From contig LLYT01000009.1 of the NCBI GenBank assembly GCA_002049545.1, forward strand, positions 1-49,437: a DNA stretch of 49,437 bases, written 5' to 3'. The notes below the pieces were generated by a model, which saw only the letters and a list, made by a program, of their open reading frames with translations, was not told where the DNA came from and did not search any database. Positions 1 to 7,659 of this stretch are shown here, one piece after another. Every line of letters begins with the position of its first letter. The stretch's first letter is position 1. Position numbers and translations under genes: made by a program. Source of the stretch: Deltaproteobacteria bacterium tcs-42. GTDB lineage: Bacteria > Desulfobacterota > Desulfuromonadia > Desulfuromonadales > Geopsychrobacteraceae.

Positions 1-962
1 CTGCAGAGCAGAAATATCACTATCCCGATCAAAACCCGCCATAACCATCTCTTTTCAATACAATTGATTTCTCTCTGCAGGGTCTTATGCTGGCGAAGCG
101 GTTGACAAATACCCGGGAGCATCCCGTAAAGAGTTGCTATGAACAGCCCGATATAGAGAGGATAGCCAATGTAATTGTAATTGGCCTGCAGCATGTCGAA
201 GGGGCAGTGGTGACTCGGCATCTGGTAGATGTAGAGAGAAATAAATGACACGATTGCTCCTAGTGAAGCAAAGAATGTCAGCACCGATGTTACAAATAAC
301 AAGTGGCGCAATGTCGCTGCTTTGGAATAAAAGCAGGCACATAAAACCATCAGGTGGATACCGGTCAGCGAGAAAAATAGCCACATGGCCTGTCCGGCCG
401 GCATGCCCGCCAGATCACTGATGACGCTTTCCCCTTCTGTACTGAATAATGAGCCGCAGCATGAAGTAATGACTTCGGGGTGTAAGCCACTGAAGTAACT
501 CCATTGCAGGTAGCAATCCAGTGCGACCAGGGGGGTCAGAAACATGAGACTGAGGTACTTTGGGCGGACCAGTGGACAATCTTCGGTGCGCTGATCCAAT
601 CGATTCAGAACGATCCAGAATGCAGCGGCAAACAGAAGAATTCCTTTGAATAAAAGGACCAACCAACCGACCAGGTTGGCGTTCAAAGAGCCTGTCGCAC
701 ACATTGCGCCGACGAATAGCTGATGGATGTCCTCAGCAGTGGCGACAAATAATAATCCTGATAAAATTTGAAAACCTAAAGCGTAATTGAGTAAACTGGA
801 GACCAGCCAGGTCTTTCGTTCCAGAAGAATCTGTCCTTCGGAATTGCTGTCGATATCCCAGCTTGATAATATTTTCATCCCCAGGCCGCTGGCAAAGATC
901 ATGATCAACAGGGTGATCAACGAACCGCTGAGAAGGGCAAGGATTCCGGGGTGTAGAATCAC
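1..962 (-). CDS. Polytopic membrane protein with conserved-looking Cys motifs (partial, 3' end beyond window)
   Basis: I do not recognise a named family. The frame is open from a GTG at 962 to the left edge, at least 320 codons, with no stop. The GTG overlaps the stop of the upstream ATPase gene (GTGA), and a GAGG lies 10 nt ahead of it inside that gene. The translation is strongly hydrophobic, with about eight or more likely membrane segments. Cysteines and histidines sit in compact motifs: MCATGSLNAN, ITSCCGSLFS and SHHCPFDMLQ, the kind of residues that bind metal or thiols. It is the last visible gene of the NosL/FtsX/ATPase operon, so it may be the membrane partner of that transporter. 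Codon logic and hydrophobicity make the gene solid. The function is unknown; metal or thiol handling is inference from the neighbours. Confidence 0.8.
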   Translation of the reverse strand, partial: MILHPGILALLSGSLITLLIMIFASGLGMKILSSWDIDSNSEGQILLERKTWLVSSLLNYALGFQILSGLLFVATAEDIHQLFVGAMCATGSLNANLVGWLVLLFKGILLFAAAFWIVLNRLDQRTEDCPLVRPKYLSLMFLTPLVALDCYLQWSYFSGLHPEVITSCCGSLFSTEGESVISDLAGMPAGQAMWLFFSLTGIHLMVLCACFYSKAATLRHLLFVTSVLTFFASLGAIVSFISLYIYQMPSHHCPFDMLQANYNYIGYPLYIGLFIATLYGMLPGICQPLRQHKTLQREINCIEKRWLWRVLIGIVIFLLC

Positions 963-1651
963 TTGGTGGTATCCTCGGTTATTTGGCCATGGCGCAGGTT
1001 GACACGACGTTGAATCAAGGGGGAATTGTAAATTGAAGGGTCATGGGTGGCGATAATGATGGTTCTTCCATCGCTATGCAACTCGGCTAGAATTTGCAGC
1101 AGATGACGTGATAGTTCACTATCGAGGTGTGCTGTTGGTTCATCCGCGATAATAATCTCCGGGTTCGCAATCAAAGCGCGGGCAATAGCGACACGTTGCT
1201 GTTCTCCTCCGGAGAGCTGGTTCACTTTTTTCCCCATCATTCCTGCTAACTCAAACCGTTCCAGAACCGCTGTCGCTGATTTCTTCATTTCAGCAAATGA
1301 TTGGCTTGAAGGGTAGAGTGGCAACATCACATTCTCAATAACGTTGACATCGCGTAACAGATTGTATTGTTGAAAGACGAACCCGAATTTCTCGCGCCTG
1401 ATTTGAGCAAGAAATCGCTCGGGGAGTTTAGATACGGTGAGATCGCTTAATCGGATACTTCCAGACGTCGGCCTGCTCATACAGCCAAGCAGGCTGAGTA
1501 AAGTTGTTTTTCCTGATCCACTTGGCCCAGTCAGAGCGACGATTTCGCCGTGCGAAATCTGCATAGAAATATTCCTTAAAGCGGTCACTTCATCGGGTTG
1601 ATGGCGGTGATAGAATTTATTGAGATTCTCAGCGACCAATAGCTGTGCCAT
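959..1651 (-). CDS. ABC transporter ATP-binding protein, LolD/MacB type
   Basis: Cytoplasmic ATPase of 230 residues, the usual length for the LolD/MacB/FtsE-like family that powers mechanotransmission transporters rather than substrate channels. Walker A is GPSGSGKTT (about residues 42-50). The Q-loop is FVFQQYNLL, the signature motif is [15 protein letters not shown], Walker B is EIIIADEPT and the switch histidine is in IIATHD. It begins 5 nt after the stop of the FtsX-type permease upstream, its obvious partner. It overlaps the next gene by 4 nt (GTGA), so translation is probably coupled. No periplasmic binding protein is encoded nearby, which fits a MacB-like function. Substrate is not visible. 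The NosL genes in the same operon suggest a role in copper or envelope redox homeostasis. Confidence 0.93.
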   Translation of the reverse strand: MAQLLVAENLNKFYHRHQPDEVTALRNISMQISHGEIVALTGPSGSGKTTLLSLLGCMSRPTSGSIRLSDLTVSKLPERFLAQIRREKFGFVFQQYNLLRDVNVIENVMLPLYPSSQSFAEMKKSATAVLERFELAGMMGKKVNQLSGGEQQRVAIARALIANPEIIIADEPTAHLDSELSRHLLQILAELHSDGRTIIIATHDPSIYNSPLIQRRVNLRHGQITEDTTK

Positions 1652-1656
1652 GAAAA

Positions 1657-2814
1657 TCAGCCTCTCATCACGTGTTCAGGGTCAGTCACAGCGGTTTTCC
1701 AGGCTGGAATAATCGTACAGCCGAGGTATGGGACGATTGTCAGAAACGCCAGTACAAACAGTTGGTAAAAGTCGACTGCCGGTGTGAGTTGAAACTTCGG
1801 GAACAGGACCGACCACCCTTTGAGCAGTGGAATCAATCCCGGAGCATCGAAGATAAACACATGAACCCAGGCGGCAAGAGTTCCCAGGATAAAGGATGTT
1901 AAGGAAATCACCAGGCCTTCCCAGAATTTGACACTAAGAACGTCAGCGGTTTCCCAGCCGATGGCTTTCAGAATACCGATTTCCTGTTTTTCTGTGGCAC
2001 TGATTCCCGTTGCCTTATCCCAAGCCAGAATACAGAAAGCGATCAGCGCGGCGATGGCAACCGCGAGCATCATCCCGCTACGCCAGTTAAACAGACTATC
2101 GTAGGTATGGATAATTTCGTCACGGGTAATCGGCCGTGTGTCAGGGAGCAGATATTTAATTTTTTTGGCCAGGACTTTGATCTCCCGTTGATTATGGATC
2201 TCCACGATCAGGTCGGTTGCCAGGCTTTGATCCATGGAGAAAAAATCTCTCAATGTCGCTTCCTGCAATACCACCAGATCGTTGGTCAGCAGATTGGACT
2301 CCGCTTGAAAGACCCCGGTAATTTTAAACGTCGTGGTTTCTTTGCCGCTATCCTCAAGAACCAGATTGTCTCCGATAGCGGGGCCAAAGGCCTGCGCAAC
2401 ACCTTTTCCAATGGCGCATTCTCCGGGGCCCAGTGGCAATCTTCCATTGAGAAGTTCCAGTTTTTCCCGATAACTGCTGATTCCGGACAAAGTCAGATTC
2501 GCTTTGATCAGAGAATCGTAATAGTACCCCCAGACTCGGGGGGTGACCGATTTGACACCGGGAAGTTTTTCGATCGTTGCGACATGATCCGTTGGGATTA
2601 ATTCGTGACGACCAGCTGAGATTTTTTGAATCGTCAAGGCAGGAGCTTCTGTCAAGCTGCTGGTGGCTTCCACCTTCAGGGCATGGGTCAAAAAGAGAAC
2701 CGATCCCAAAGTGGCGATGGTAAAAGCGTAGACAACAACTAAAGACAAGTTTTTAGACTTCCGACGCATCAGGCTGGAGAGGGTATATTCCAGTGTTTTA
2801 AGTTGTCGTACCAT
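1657..2814 (-). CDS. ABC transporter permease, FtsX/MacB family
   Basis: Inner-membrane permease of 385 residues with the FtsX/MacB plan: an N-terminal membrane segment (about residues 22-46, after a basic SLMRRKSKN stretch), a large periplasmic MacB_PCD-like domain (about 50-230) and three C-terminal membrane segments. The cytoplasmic TEKQEIGILKAIGW segment is the typical FtsX coupling motif that contacts the ATPase. I chose the ATG at 2814 because AGGAAAT lies 9 nt ahead and it starts 4 nt after the stop of the small upstream gene. A longer reading from 2865 would overlap that gene. The next gene downstream is the matching ATPase. Substrate is unknown. Confidence 0.9.
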   Translation of the reverse strand: MVRQLKTLEYTLSSLMRRKSKNLSLVVVYAFTIATLGSVLFLTHALKVEATSSLTEAPALTIQKISAGRHELIPTDHVATIEKLPGVKSVTPRVWGYYYDSLIKANLTLSGISSYREKLELLNGRLPLGPGECAIGKGVAQAFGPAIGDNLVLEDSGKETTTFKITGVFQAESNLLTNDLVVLQEATLRDFFSMDQSLATDLIVEIHNQREIKVLAKKIKYLLPDTRPITRDEIIHTYDSLFNWRSGMMLAVAIAALIAFCILAWDKATGISATEKQEIGILKAIGWETADVLSVKFWEGLVISLTSFILGTLAAWVHVFIFDAPGLIPLLKGWSVLFPKFQLTPAVDFYQLFVLAFLTIVPYLGCTIIPAWKTAVTDPEHVMRG

Positions 2815-2818
2815 CGGT

Positions 2819-3133
2819 TTAATTTCCTGGAAGTTGTTGGATTCTGATTCGGCTCGAAAATCCAATAGGGTTGGGTGGAATCATTGAGCCGGTAGGGAAA
2901 TGTTCTAATGCCCCGGGAAAATCCTGGAATGGCGCAAATAAATCGGCTTGCGAGGGGTGGCGGGTGTAGCGTGCCTCACTGAAGAGAGAGAGGTCAGTGA
3001 TTCCAAGGGCTTTGACCAGTTGTTGTTTTTCTGACACATCGACACTTTTAGCCGCACCCGCTGCCATTAAGCTCGCCGTCAAAATTGCTAAGGTGAGAAT
3101 AAATGCTAGATAGGCAACCCCACGTGTCATCAT
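2819..3133 (-). CDS. Small membrane-anchored periplasmic protein of the NosL/ABC operon
   Basis: A 104-residue protein that I cannot assign to a family. The first 25 residues form one hydrophobic segment, an uncleaved anchor or signal peptide. The rest is soluble and rich in aromatic residues, Pro and His (SLFSEARYTRHPS, LFAPFQDFPGALEHFPTG), with no Cys. It overlaps the preceding NosL gene by one base (TAATG) and is followed 4 nt later by the permease, so it is translationally embedded in the operon and is unlikely to be a chance ORF. The His and Met residues could touch metal, but this is speculation. Confidence 0.75.
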   Translation of the reverse strand: MMTRGVAYLAFILTLAILTASLMAAGAAKSVDVSEKQQLVKALGITDLSLFSEARYTRHPSQADLFAPFQDFPGALEHFPTGSMIPPNPIGFSSRIRIQQLPGN

Positions 3134-3606
3134 TAATCCGGCAAGGTTTCAGGGGTTATTTTATTAAACGGCAAAATCCGAATACCAGAATGATCACGCA
3201 TAAATGTTTCGGCGAACTCTTTTCCCGACACAGGGATCAGCTCTTTCCCCATCGGTCCATAGACATCACTTCCTAAAACAAAAAAAACGGAGTCTATCGG
3301 GACCAGTTGCGTGCTGTAATATTCGGTGACATAGATTTCATCAATCTCGTTCCGGGCCCGCTGACCCTCGCCTTGAGGAAGCTTGAAATAGAATCGGAAC
3401 AGATCCTTGCAGCCGTCAAAAAAAATCTGCTGGCCATCTTTGAAAACAATTGTGGCAATCCAATCCGGGTAAGGTGCGACGAACATTCCACAGATCGGGC
3501 AGCGATCATTCTTGTCAGGCATTCTGGGCTCTGCAGAGAATATGGGTCCGGCAAATAAGCCCAAAAGAGAGATCACCAGAGCTATTTTCTTGAATAAAAG
3601 TTTCAT
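3133..3606 (-). CDS. NosL-family protein (second copy)
   Basis: Periplasmic protein of 157 residues with a Sec-type signal peptide (basic MKLLFKK, a hydrophobic core, likely cleavage near FSAEP). The hallmark NosL motif CPICGM is present (C36, C39, M41), followed by the family's DGxxxxFDGCKDLFRFY region. NosL proteins bind Cu(I) and help assemble the copper centres of nitrous-oxide reductase. Classical NosL is a lipoprotein; here no lipobox cysteine is visible. No nosZ, nosD, nosF or nosY is present in the window. The gene follows another NosL-family gene and overlaps the next gene by one base. A copper-chaperone role for the divergent oxidase is inferred. Confidence 0.88.
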   Translation of the reverse strand: MKLLFKKIALVISLLGLFAGPIFSAEPRMPDKNDRCPICGMFVAPYPDWIATIVFKDGQQIFFDGCKDLFRFYFKLPQGEGQRARNEIDEIYVTEYYSTQLVPIDSVFFVLGSDVYGPMGKELIPVSGKEFAETFMRDHSGIRILPFNKITPETLPD

Positions 3607-3630
3607 CGGCTTATTGTTTATTCATTTTCA

Positions 3631-4131
3631 TCATTTTCTTTTTTTCATCTTGCGCATTTTGCGAATTCGCTGGGTATCCTGGTACATATCCTCATAGCTG
3701 GCTTTCATCGCCTGATCAAAATTGGCAATAGTTCCACCATGGGCGGCGATAAAATTATCGGCATCTGATTGCTGTGCAAAAGCCCATTTTGCTCTGGATG
3801 TCATGACCCCGTTTTTGTCTCCTCCAAGAATCCATATGGCTTTTTCTGCTATCACCAGCTTTCCCGTGAGATAATCAGCGACTAAGAGTCGCTTGGGCAT
3901 GCGATCAATGGCATTGGCAAACTCAAGAGCCATGCAGTGAATGCTGCAAGTGCCAACTTCACCACCATCTTCATACTCAACCAGCATACGGCTGTGGCCG
4001 AATTTGGTTCGATCCATCCCACAATATTGACAGGTGCTGTAGGAAAGTTGATCCGGATGTTGGCTCGCCTGAGCAAAAAAGCTGGTCAGGCTGATGATGA
4101 GAACAAATAAGACTAGAATTATTTTTTTCAT
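3631..4131 (-). CDS. NosL-family protein (first copy, operon leader)
   Basis: A 166-residue secreted protein. I chose the ATG at 4131 because a GAGAGGGAGA Shine-Dalgarno precedes it and a typical signal peptide (MKKIILVLFVLIISL, cleavage near AQASQ) follows. A reading from 4314 adds 61 residues of non-signal-like sequence through the promoter region. The NosL motif appears as CQYCGM (C34, C37, M39), with a second CSIHCM cluster about 45 residues later. The C-terminus is a basic, Met-containing tail (RKMRKMKKRK). The two NosL paralogues in this operon differ greatly, so they may act at different steps, for example metal acceptance and delivery. It is the first gene after the divergent promoter region. 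Confidence 0.87.
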   Translation of the reverse strand: MKKIILVLFVLIISLTSFFAQASQHPDQLSYSTCQYCGMDRTKFGHSRMLVEYEDGGEVGTCSIHCMALEFANAIDRMPKRLLVADYLTGKLVIAEKAIWILGGDKNGVMTSRAKWAFAQQSDADNFIAAHGGTIANFDQAMKASYEDMYQDTQRIRKMRKMKKRK

Positions 4132-4198
4132 ATTCTCCCTCTCTGGGTGTCGTGAATTTGAATGGATGATAATTTCATTTGCACATTGCTGCATGAAA

Positions 4199-4227
4199 TT
4201 TATACCATGCAGAAGATAACGCGACAA
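4199..4227 (-). promoter_or_regulatory. Candidate sigma-70 promoter for the NosL/ABC operon
   Basis: Read on the minus strand: -35 TTGTCG (4222-4227), a 17-nt spacer, -10 TATAAA (4199-4204). A 6-bp inverted repeat, TGCATG at 4190-4195 with CATGCA at 4206-4211, flanks the -10 box and could be an operator. Read by eye; no mapping data. Confidence 0.45.
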
Positions 4228-4300
4228 CAGAACTTGTGCTTTGCTAGCAATCATCAGTGTCCGTTGGCTTTTCTCTATAAAAATGGAAATAAATAGTTTG

Positions 4301-4346
4301 CTAAAGTTGATCAAATTGGTAAACTATCGTGAAGTTTCAACTTTAG
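4301..4346. repeat. 10-bp inverted repeat ahead of the SCO/oxidase operon
   Basis: CTAAAGTTGA (4301-4310) and its exact complement TCAACTTTAG (4337-4346) are separated by 26 nt. They flank a weak promoter-like pair, TTGCTA (4298-4303) and TAAACT (4320-4325), whose -10 lies at the centre of the repeat. A second pair, TAGTTT (4294-4299) with AAACTA (4321-4326), is interleaved with the first. The right arm ends 9 nt before the sco start codon, which has no Shine-Dalgarno. It could be an operator with two half-sites or an mRNA structure. Confidence 0.5.
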
Positions 4347-4355
4347 TCAACTGTA

Positions 4356-5147
4356 ATGAATGTGAAAAAAATCTGCTTGGGAGGAATCTTGCGTCATACG
4401 CTGTTGGTAATAGTCTGTTCAGTTGTTTTATCGAGTTCTGTGTTGGCTGCCGAAGAGCGAGTTGAGCTGATTGAGCAGTTAGGAAAAAACATTCCTCTGC
4501 AGATGAATTTTATTGATTCTACAGGTGAGACTGTAAGCCTTGACCAGCTGATTGATCGTCCCACCCTTGTAGTCCCGGTATTCTATGATTGTCGGAATGT
4601 TTGCAATATGCTGCTGGGAAGGCTCTCTGCCGTTCTTCCTGAAATAAAAATGAATCCCGGGGAAGACTATAATGTCGTCACTTTTAGTTTTGACCCCCTC
4701 GAAACCCCGGAAATGGCAGCTCACAGTAAGCAGACTTTTCTGACGGCGACACAGGTTTCATTCCCCCCCAAAGCTTGGCGCTTTGTCATCGGCACCCGGG
4801 AGAATATCCTTCAATTGACTGACGCTGCCGGTTATTATTTTAAAAAAGAGGGGGATGAGTTTCTTCACCCGATTACTGCATTTGTGGTAACAAAAGATGG
4901 AACCATCGTACGTTACTTGCCTGGACAGAGCTTTTCTGCAATCGACCTCTCCATGGCTTTATTTGAAGCCAGCGAAGGTCGAATCGGTAAGCCGATACGT
5001 CAGGCCCTTCAATTCTGTTTCAGTTACGACCCGGAAGGGCGTCGATATGTTTTTAACCTTATGCGCGTCAGTGGCACAGTTATCCTGTTAACTCTAGGGA
5101 GCTTTTTGCTCTTTCTCATCCTTGGCGGTAGAAAGAAGAACAAATGA
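4356..5147 (+). CDS. sco: SCO1/SenC-family copper chaperone
   Basis: A 263-residue thioredoxin-fold protein. It has an N-terminal signal or anchor segment (residues 12-31) and, unusually, a second hydrophobic segment near the C-terminus (about 235-257) followed by a basic RKKNK tail. The copper and redox ligands of the family are present: the CxxxC motif CRNVC (C79, C83) and a histidine (H171, FLHP). SCO proteins insert copper into the CuA site of oxidase subunit II and reduce its cysteines. It overlaps subunit I by 4 nt (ATGA) and leads the oxidase operon. The start has no clear Shine-Dalgarno; a GTG two codons downstream is an alternative. Family assignment is secure. Confidence 0.93.
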   Translation: MNVKKICLGGILRHTLLVIVCSVVLSSSVLAAEERVELIEQLGKNIPLQMNFIDSTGETVSLDQLIDRPTLVVPVFYDCRNVCNMLLGRLSAVLPEIKMNPGEDYNVVTFSFDPLETPEMAAHSKQTFLTATQVSFPPKAWRFVIGTRENILQLTDAAGYYFKKEGDEFLHPITAFVVTKDGTIVRYLPGQSFSAIDLSMALFEASEGRIGKPIRQALQFCFSYDPEGRRYVFNLMRVSGTVILLTLGSFLLFLILGGRKKNK

Positions 5148-6769
5148 CAAATACGACCCTCAAATCCACAGGTTTTTATAGTGAAAGCCCAAGATCCGGG
5201 ATCCTTGGCTGGTTGTTGTCGACCGATCATAAACGCATCGGCATTTTGTATCTGGGCTGTATTGTTGCGATGTTTCTGGTTGCAATGTGTCTGGGTTTGG
5301 CACTGCGTCTGGAGTTGATTGCTCCCGGCCCGACAATCATGGGTCCACAAACCTATAATGCCACCTTTACGGTCCACGGCATTATTATGATTTTTCTTTT
5401 TATTATCCCCAGCATCCCTGCTGCTTTTGGCAACCTGGTCTTGCCAATTCAACTGGGTGCCAGAGATGTTTCTTTTCCGAAGTTGAATCTTGTATCCTGG
5501 TATTGCTACATCATCGGGGCGATCCTTGCGATCAGCGCTGTTTTCTCCGGTGGTGGGGCTCCGGACACGGGCTGGACTTTCTATGTCCCGTTCAGCACCC
5601 AGACAACGACCAACGTTAATCTGGCTGTTACAGGGGCATTGATGTTGGGTTTTTCCTCAATGCTGACGGGGATAAACTTTGTCACCACGATACACCGGTT
5701 ACGGGCTGAGGGGATGGGATGGGGGCGCTTGCCGATGTTTGTCTGGACCCTTTATTCAACAGCCTGGATACAGATTCTTGCGACCCCGATGCTCGGTATT
5801 ACCTTGATACTTATCGTGCTGGAGCGCGTATTTGGGGCCGGACTGTTCGATGCGGCGCGTGGTGGTGACCCAATTCTTTATCAACACCTATTCTGGATTT
5901 ATTCACATCCGGCCGTCTATATTATGATCCTCCCCGGTATGGGAGTCATTTCAGAGATTATCCCCACTTTTTCTCGCAAGCCGTTGTTTGGTTATTGGGC
6001 CATGGCGGTTTCCAGCCTTACCATTGCCTTTGCTGGCTCTCTGGTCTGGGCGCACCATATGTATGCAAGTGGCATGAGTGATTTTGCCATTCTGATTTTC
6101 TCATTTTTAACCTTCATCGTAGCCATTCCAAGCGCGATCAAAATTTTCAACTGGGTTTCAACTCTCTATAAAGGATCCATTCAATTGGCACCGCCAATGT
6201 TGCATTCTTTGGCGTTCATTTTTAATTTTGCTATTGGTGGTCTTGGCGGATTGGCTCTTGGAGCTGCAGCCAGCGATATTCACTTGCACGATACCACCTT
6301 TGTCGTTGGCCACTTTCATTACACTATGTTTGGTGGTACCGGCTTTGCTTTCTTTGCCGCCCTCCACTACTGGCTGCCTAAATTCACCGGGCGTATGTAC
6401 AACCATAAAATTGCCGTTATCAGCTGGGCTTTGGTGTTTGTTGGTTTCAATGTTACCTACATGGCAATGCAGGCTGTTGGCGTTCAGGGTATGCCAAGGC
6501 GCTATTACGATTATTTACCCGAGTTCCAGACCTTGAACGTCGTATCAACGGTCGGATCCTGGGTTCTTGCTGTGGGGTTGATCATTATGTTTGTTAATCT
6601 CTGGAATGGGATTCGTCGAGGAGGTCTCGTCGGTCAGAACCCCTGGGGGAGTGCAACCTTGGAGTGGACCGTCCCTTCACCACCTCCGATGGAAAATTTT
6701 GGCGAAGAAGACCCGATCGTTACCAAAGGTCCCTATAACTATAAAGGGGTGGTCGCTGATGAGTATTGA
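5144..6769 (+). CDS. ctaD: Cytochrome c oxidase subunit I, A2-type haem-copper oxidase
   Basis: A 541-residue, 12-helix catalytic subunit that reduces O2 at the haem a3-CuB site. Visible ligands: H78 and H392 (low-spin haem a), H390 (haem a3), H255, H304 and H305 (CuB), and Y259, the cross-linked tyrosine. Helix VI reads YSHPAVY, not GHPEVY, so the D-channel glutamate is missing. By the known classification of haem-copper oxidases this is the A2 subfamily, in which the YS pair replaces that glutamate. The K-channel helix (SLTIAFAGSLVWAHHMYASGM) looks complete. The gene starts inside the sco stop codon and overlaps the subunit III start by 11 nt. Confidence 0.97.
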   Translation: MTNTTLKSTGFYSESPRSGILGWLLSTDHKRIGILYLGCIVAMFLVAMCLGLALRLELIAPGPTIMGPQTYNATFTVHGIIMIFLFIIPSIPAAFGNLVLPIQLGARDVSFPKLNLVSWYCYIIGAILAISAVFSGGGAPDTGWTFYVPFSTQTTTNVNLAVTGALMLGFSSMLTGINFVTTIHRLRAEGMGWGRLPMFVWTLYSTAWIQILATPMLGITLILIVLERVFGAGLFDAARGGDPILYQHLFWIYSHPAVYIMILPGMGVISEIIPTFSRKPLFGYWAMAVSSLTIAFAGSLVWAHHMYASGMSDFAILIFSFLTFIVAIPSAIKIFNWVSTLYKGSIQLAPPMLHSLAFIFNFAIGGLGGLALGAAASDIHLHDTTFVVGHFHYTMFGGTGFAFFAALHYWLPKFTGRMYNHKIAVISWALVFVGFNVTYMAMQAVGVQGMPRRYYDYLPEFQTLNVVSTVGSWVLAVGLIIMFVNLWNGIRRGGLVGQNPWGSATLEWTVPSPPPMENFGEEDPIVTKGPYNYKGVVADEY

Positions 6770-7358
6770 ACATCGTGATGATACCGGTGCCCGCTTTGGT
6801 ATGTGGCTGTTTCTCTACACCGAGGTCATTCTGTTTAGCGGCCTGTTTATCCTCTACGCAGTTGCTTTGGCGAAATATCCAGACCAGTTTGCTGAAGCCA
6901 GCCATAAGCTGAATATCTATTTTGGAACGATTAACACCATAGTGCTTTTAACCAGCAGCTTAACGATCGCACTGGCGATTACCGCCATTCAAAGAAATAA
7001 AATAAAGCAAACCCTGACCCTATGTATAATCACTATCGTATTGGCGGTTGTTTTTCTGATCAATAAATACTTTGAATGGGCTGCTGAAATTGGCCATGGG
7101 ATTTATCCCGGTTCAGATTATTTGGCCGAGCTGGGTCCCGGGATTACTGCATTTTTCAACCTTTATTATTTCACGGCAGGATTGCATGGTGTCCATATCC
7201 TGATTGGTGGGACTCTCATTGCCGTTGTTGCCGCCATGATTGCCAAGGGCAAGGTGACCAGTGATCGTTATACATTGCTGGAAAACAGCGCCCTCTACTG
7301 GCATCTGGTTGACCTGGTCTGGATATTCCTGTTTCCGCTGTACTATTTAATTCTGTGA
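6759..7358 (+). CDS. ctaE: Cytochrome c oxidase subunit III
   Basis: A 199-residue polytopic membrane protein with five predicted helices, the short form of subunit III. Typical segments are FGMWLFLYTEVILFSGLF near the N-terminus, FEWAAEIGHG in the middle and GLHGVHILIGG plus YWHLVDLVWIFLFPLYYL at the end. Subunit III stabilises subunit I and may hold lipids at its oxygen channel. I chose the ATG at 6759, which lies inside the 3' end of ctaD (11-nt overlap) and is preceded by AAAGGGGTGG. An upstream in-frame start at 6591 would add out-of-family sequence that is only the shadow of subunit I. Confidence 0.95.
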   Translation: MSIEHRDDTGARFGMWLFLYTEVILFSGLFILYAVALAKYPDQFAEASHKLNIYFGTINTIVLLTSSLTIALAITAIQRNKIKQTLTLCIITIVLAVVFLINKYFEWAAEIGHGIYPGSDYLAELGPGITAFFNLYYFTAGLHGVHILIGGTLIAVVAAMIAKGKVTSDRYTLLENSALYWHLVDLVWIFLFPLYYLIL

Positions 7359-7365
7359 GGTGACT

Positions 7366-7650
7366 ATGGCAGAACATAAACACGAGCCGGTTCCCTACCG
7401 GACCTTTATAACGATCTGGGTTGCATTGCTGATCCTGACAGTGGTGACCATTGCTGTGTCCCGAGTGAATTTGGGAGCCTGGAATATTTGGGTCGCATTG
7501 GTTGTTGCATCAGTGAAATCGAGTCTGGTTATTTTAATTTTCATGCATTTAAAGCAGGAATCAAAATTGTTCAAAATCGGGTTACTCACCCTGCTCGTTA
7601 TCGTGGCTATCTTTATTGGATTGACCTTTACCGACGTGCTTTACCGTTAG
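7366..7650 (+). CDS. ctaF: Cytochrome c oxidase subunit IV, prokaryotic type
   Basis: A 94-residue protein with three membrane segments, matching the bacterial COX4 family (TFITIWVALLILTVVTIAVS, then VKSSLVILIFMHLKQE with the family's FMHLK). It has no catalytic residues and is thought to help assembly or stability of the oxidase. I prefer the ATG at 7366, since GAGGTGA lies just ahead; a GTG at 7360 would add two residues. It lies between subunits III and II in the operon. Confidence 0.9.
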   Translation: MAEHKHEPVPYRTFITIWVALLILTVVTIAVSRVNLGAWNIWVALVVASVKSSLVILIFMHLKQESKLFKIGLLTLLVIVAIFIGLTFTDVLYR

Positions 7651-7659
7651 GGAGACATT

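Noticed and set aside
85-702. Two minus-strand ORFs of 99 and 95 codons near the left edge
   Set aside because: They overlap, in another frame, the long hydrophobic reading frame started by the GTG at 962 and have no domain-like features.
2107-2601. Plus-strand ORF of 164 codons inside the permease gene
   Set aside because: It is antisense to the FtsX-type permease, whose motifs and operon overlap are clear; the translation has no recognisable features.
4132-4314. N-terminal extension of the first NosL gene
   Set aside because: It lacks a signal peptide and covers the promoter; the ATG at 4131 has a strong ribosome site and signal peptide.
6591-6758. Earlier start for subunit III
   Set aside because: The added 56 residues are a frame-shifted shadow of subunit I; the ATG at 6759 gives the family N-terminus.
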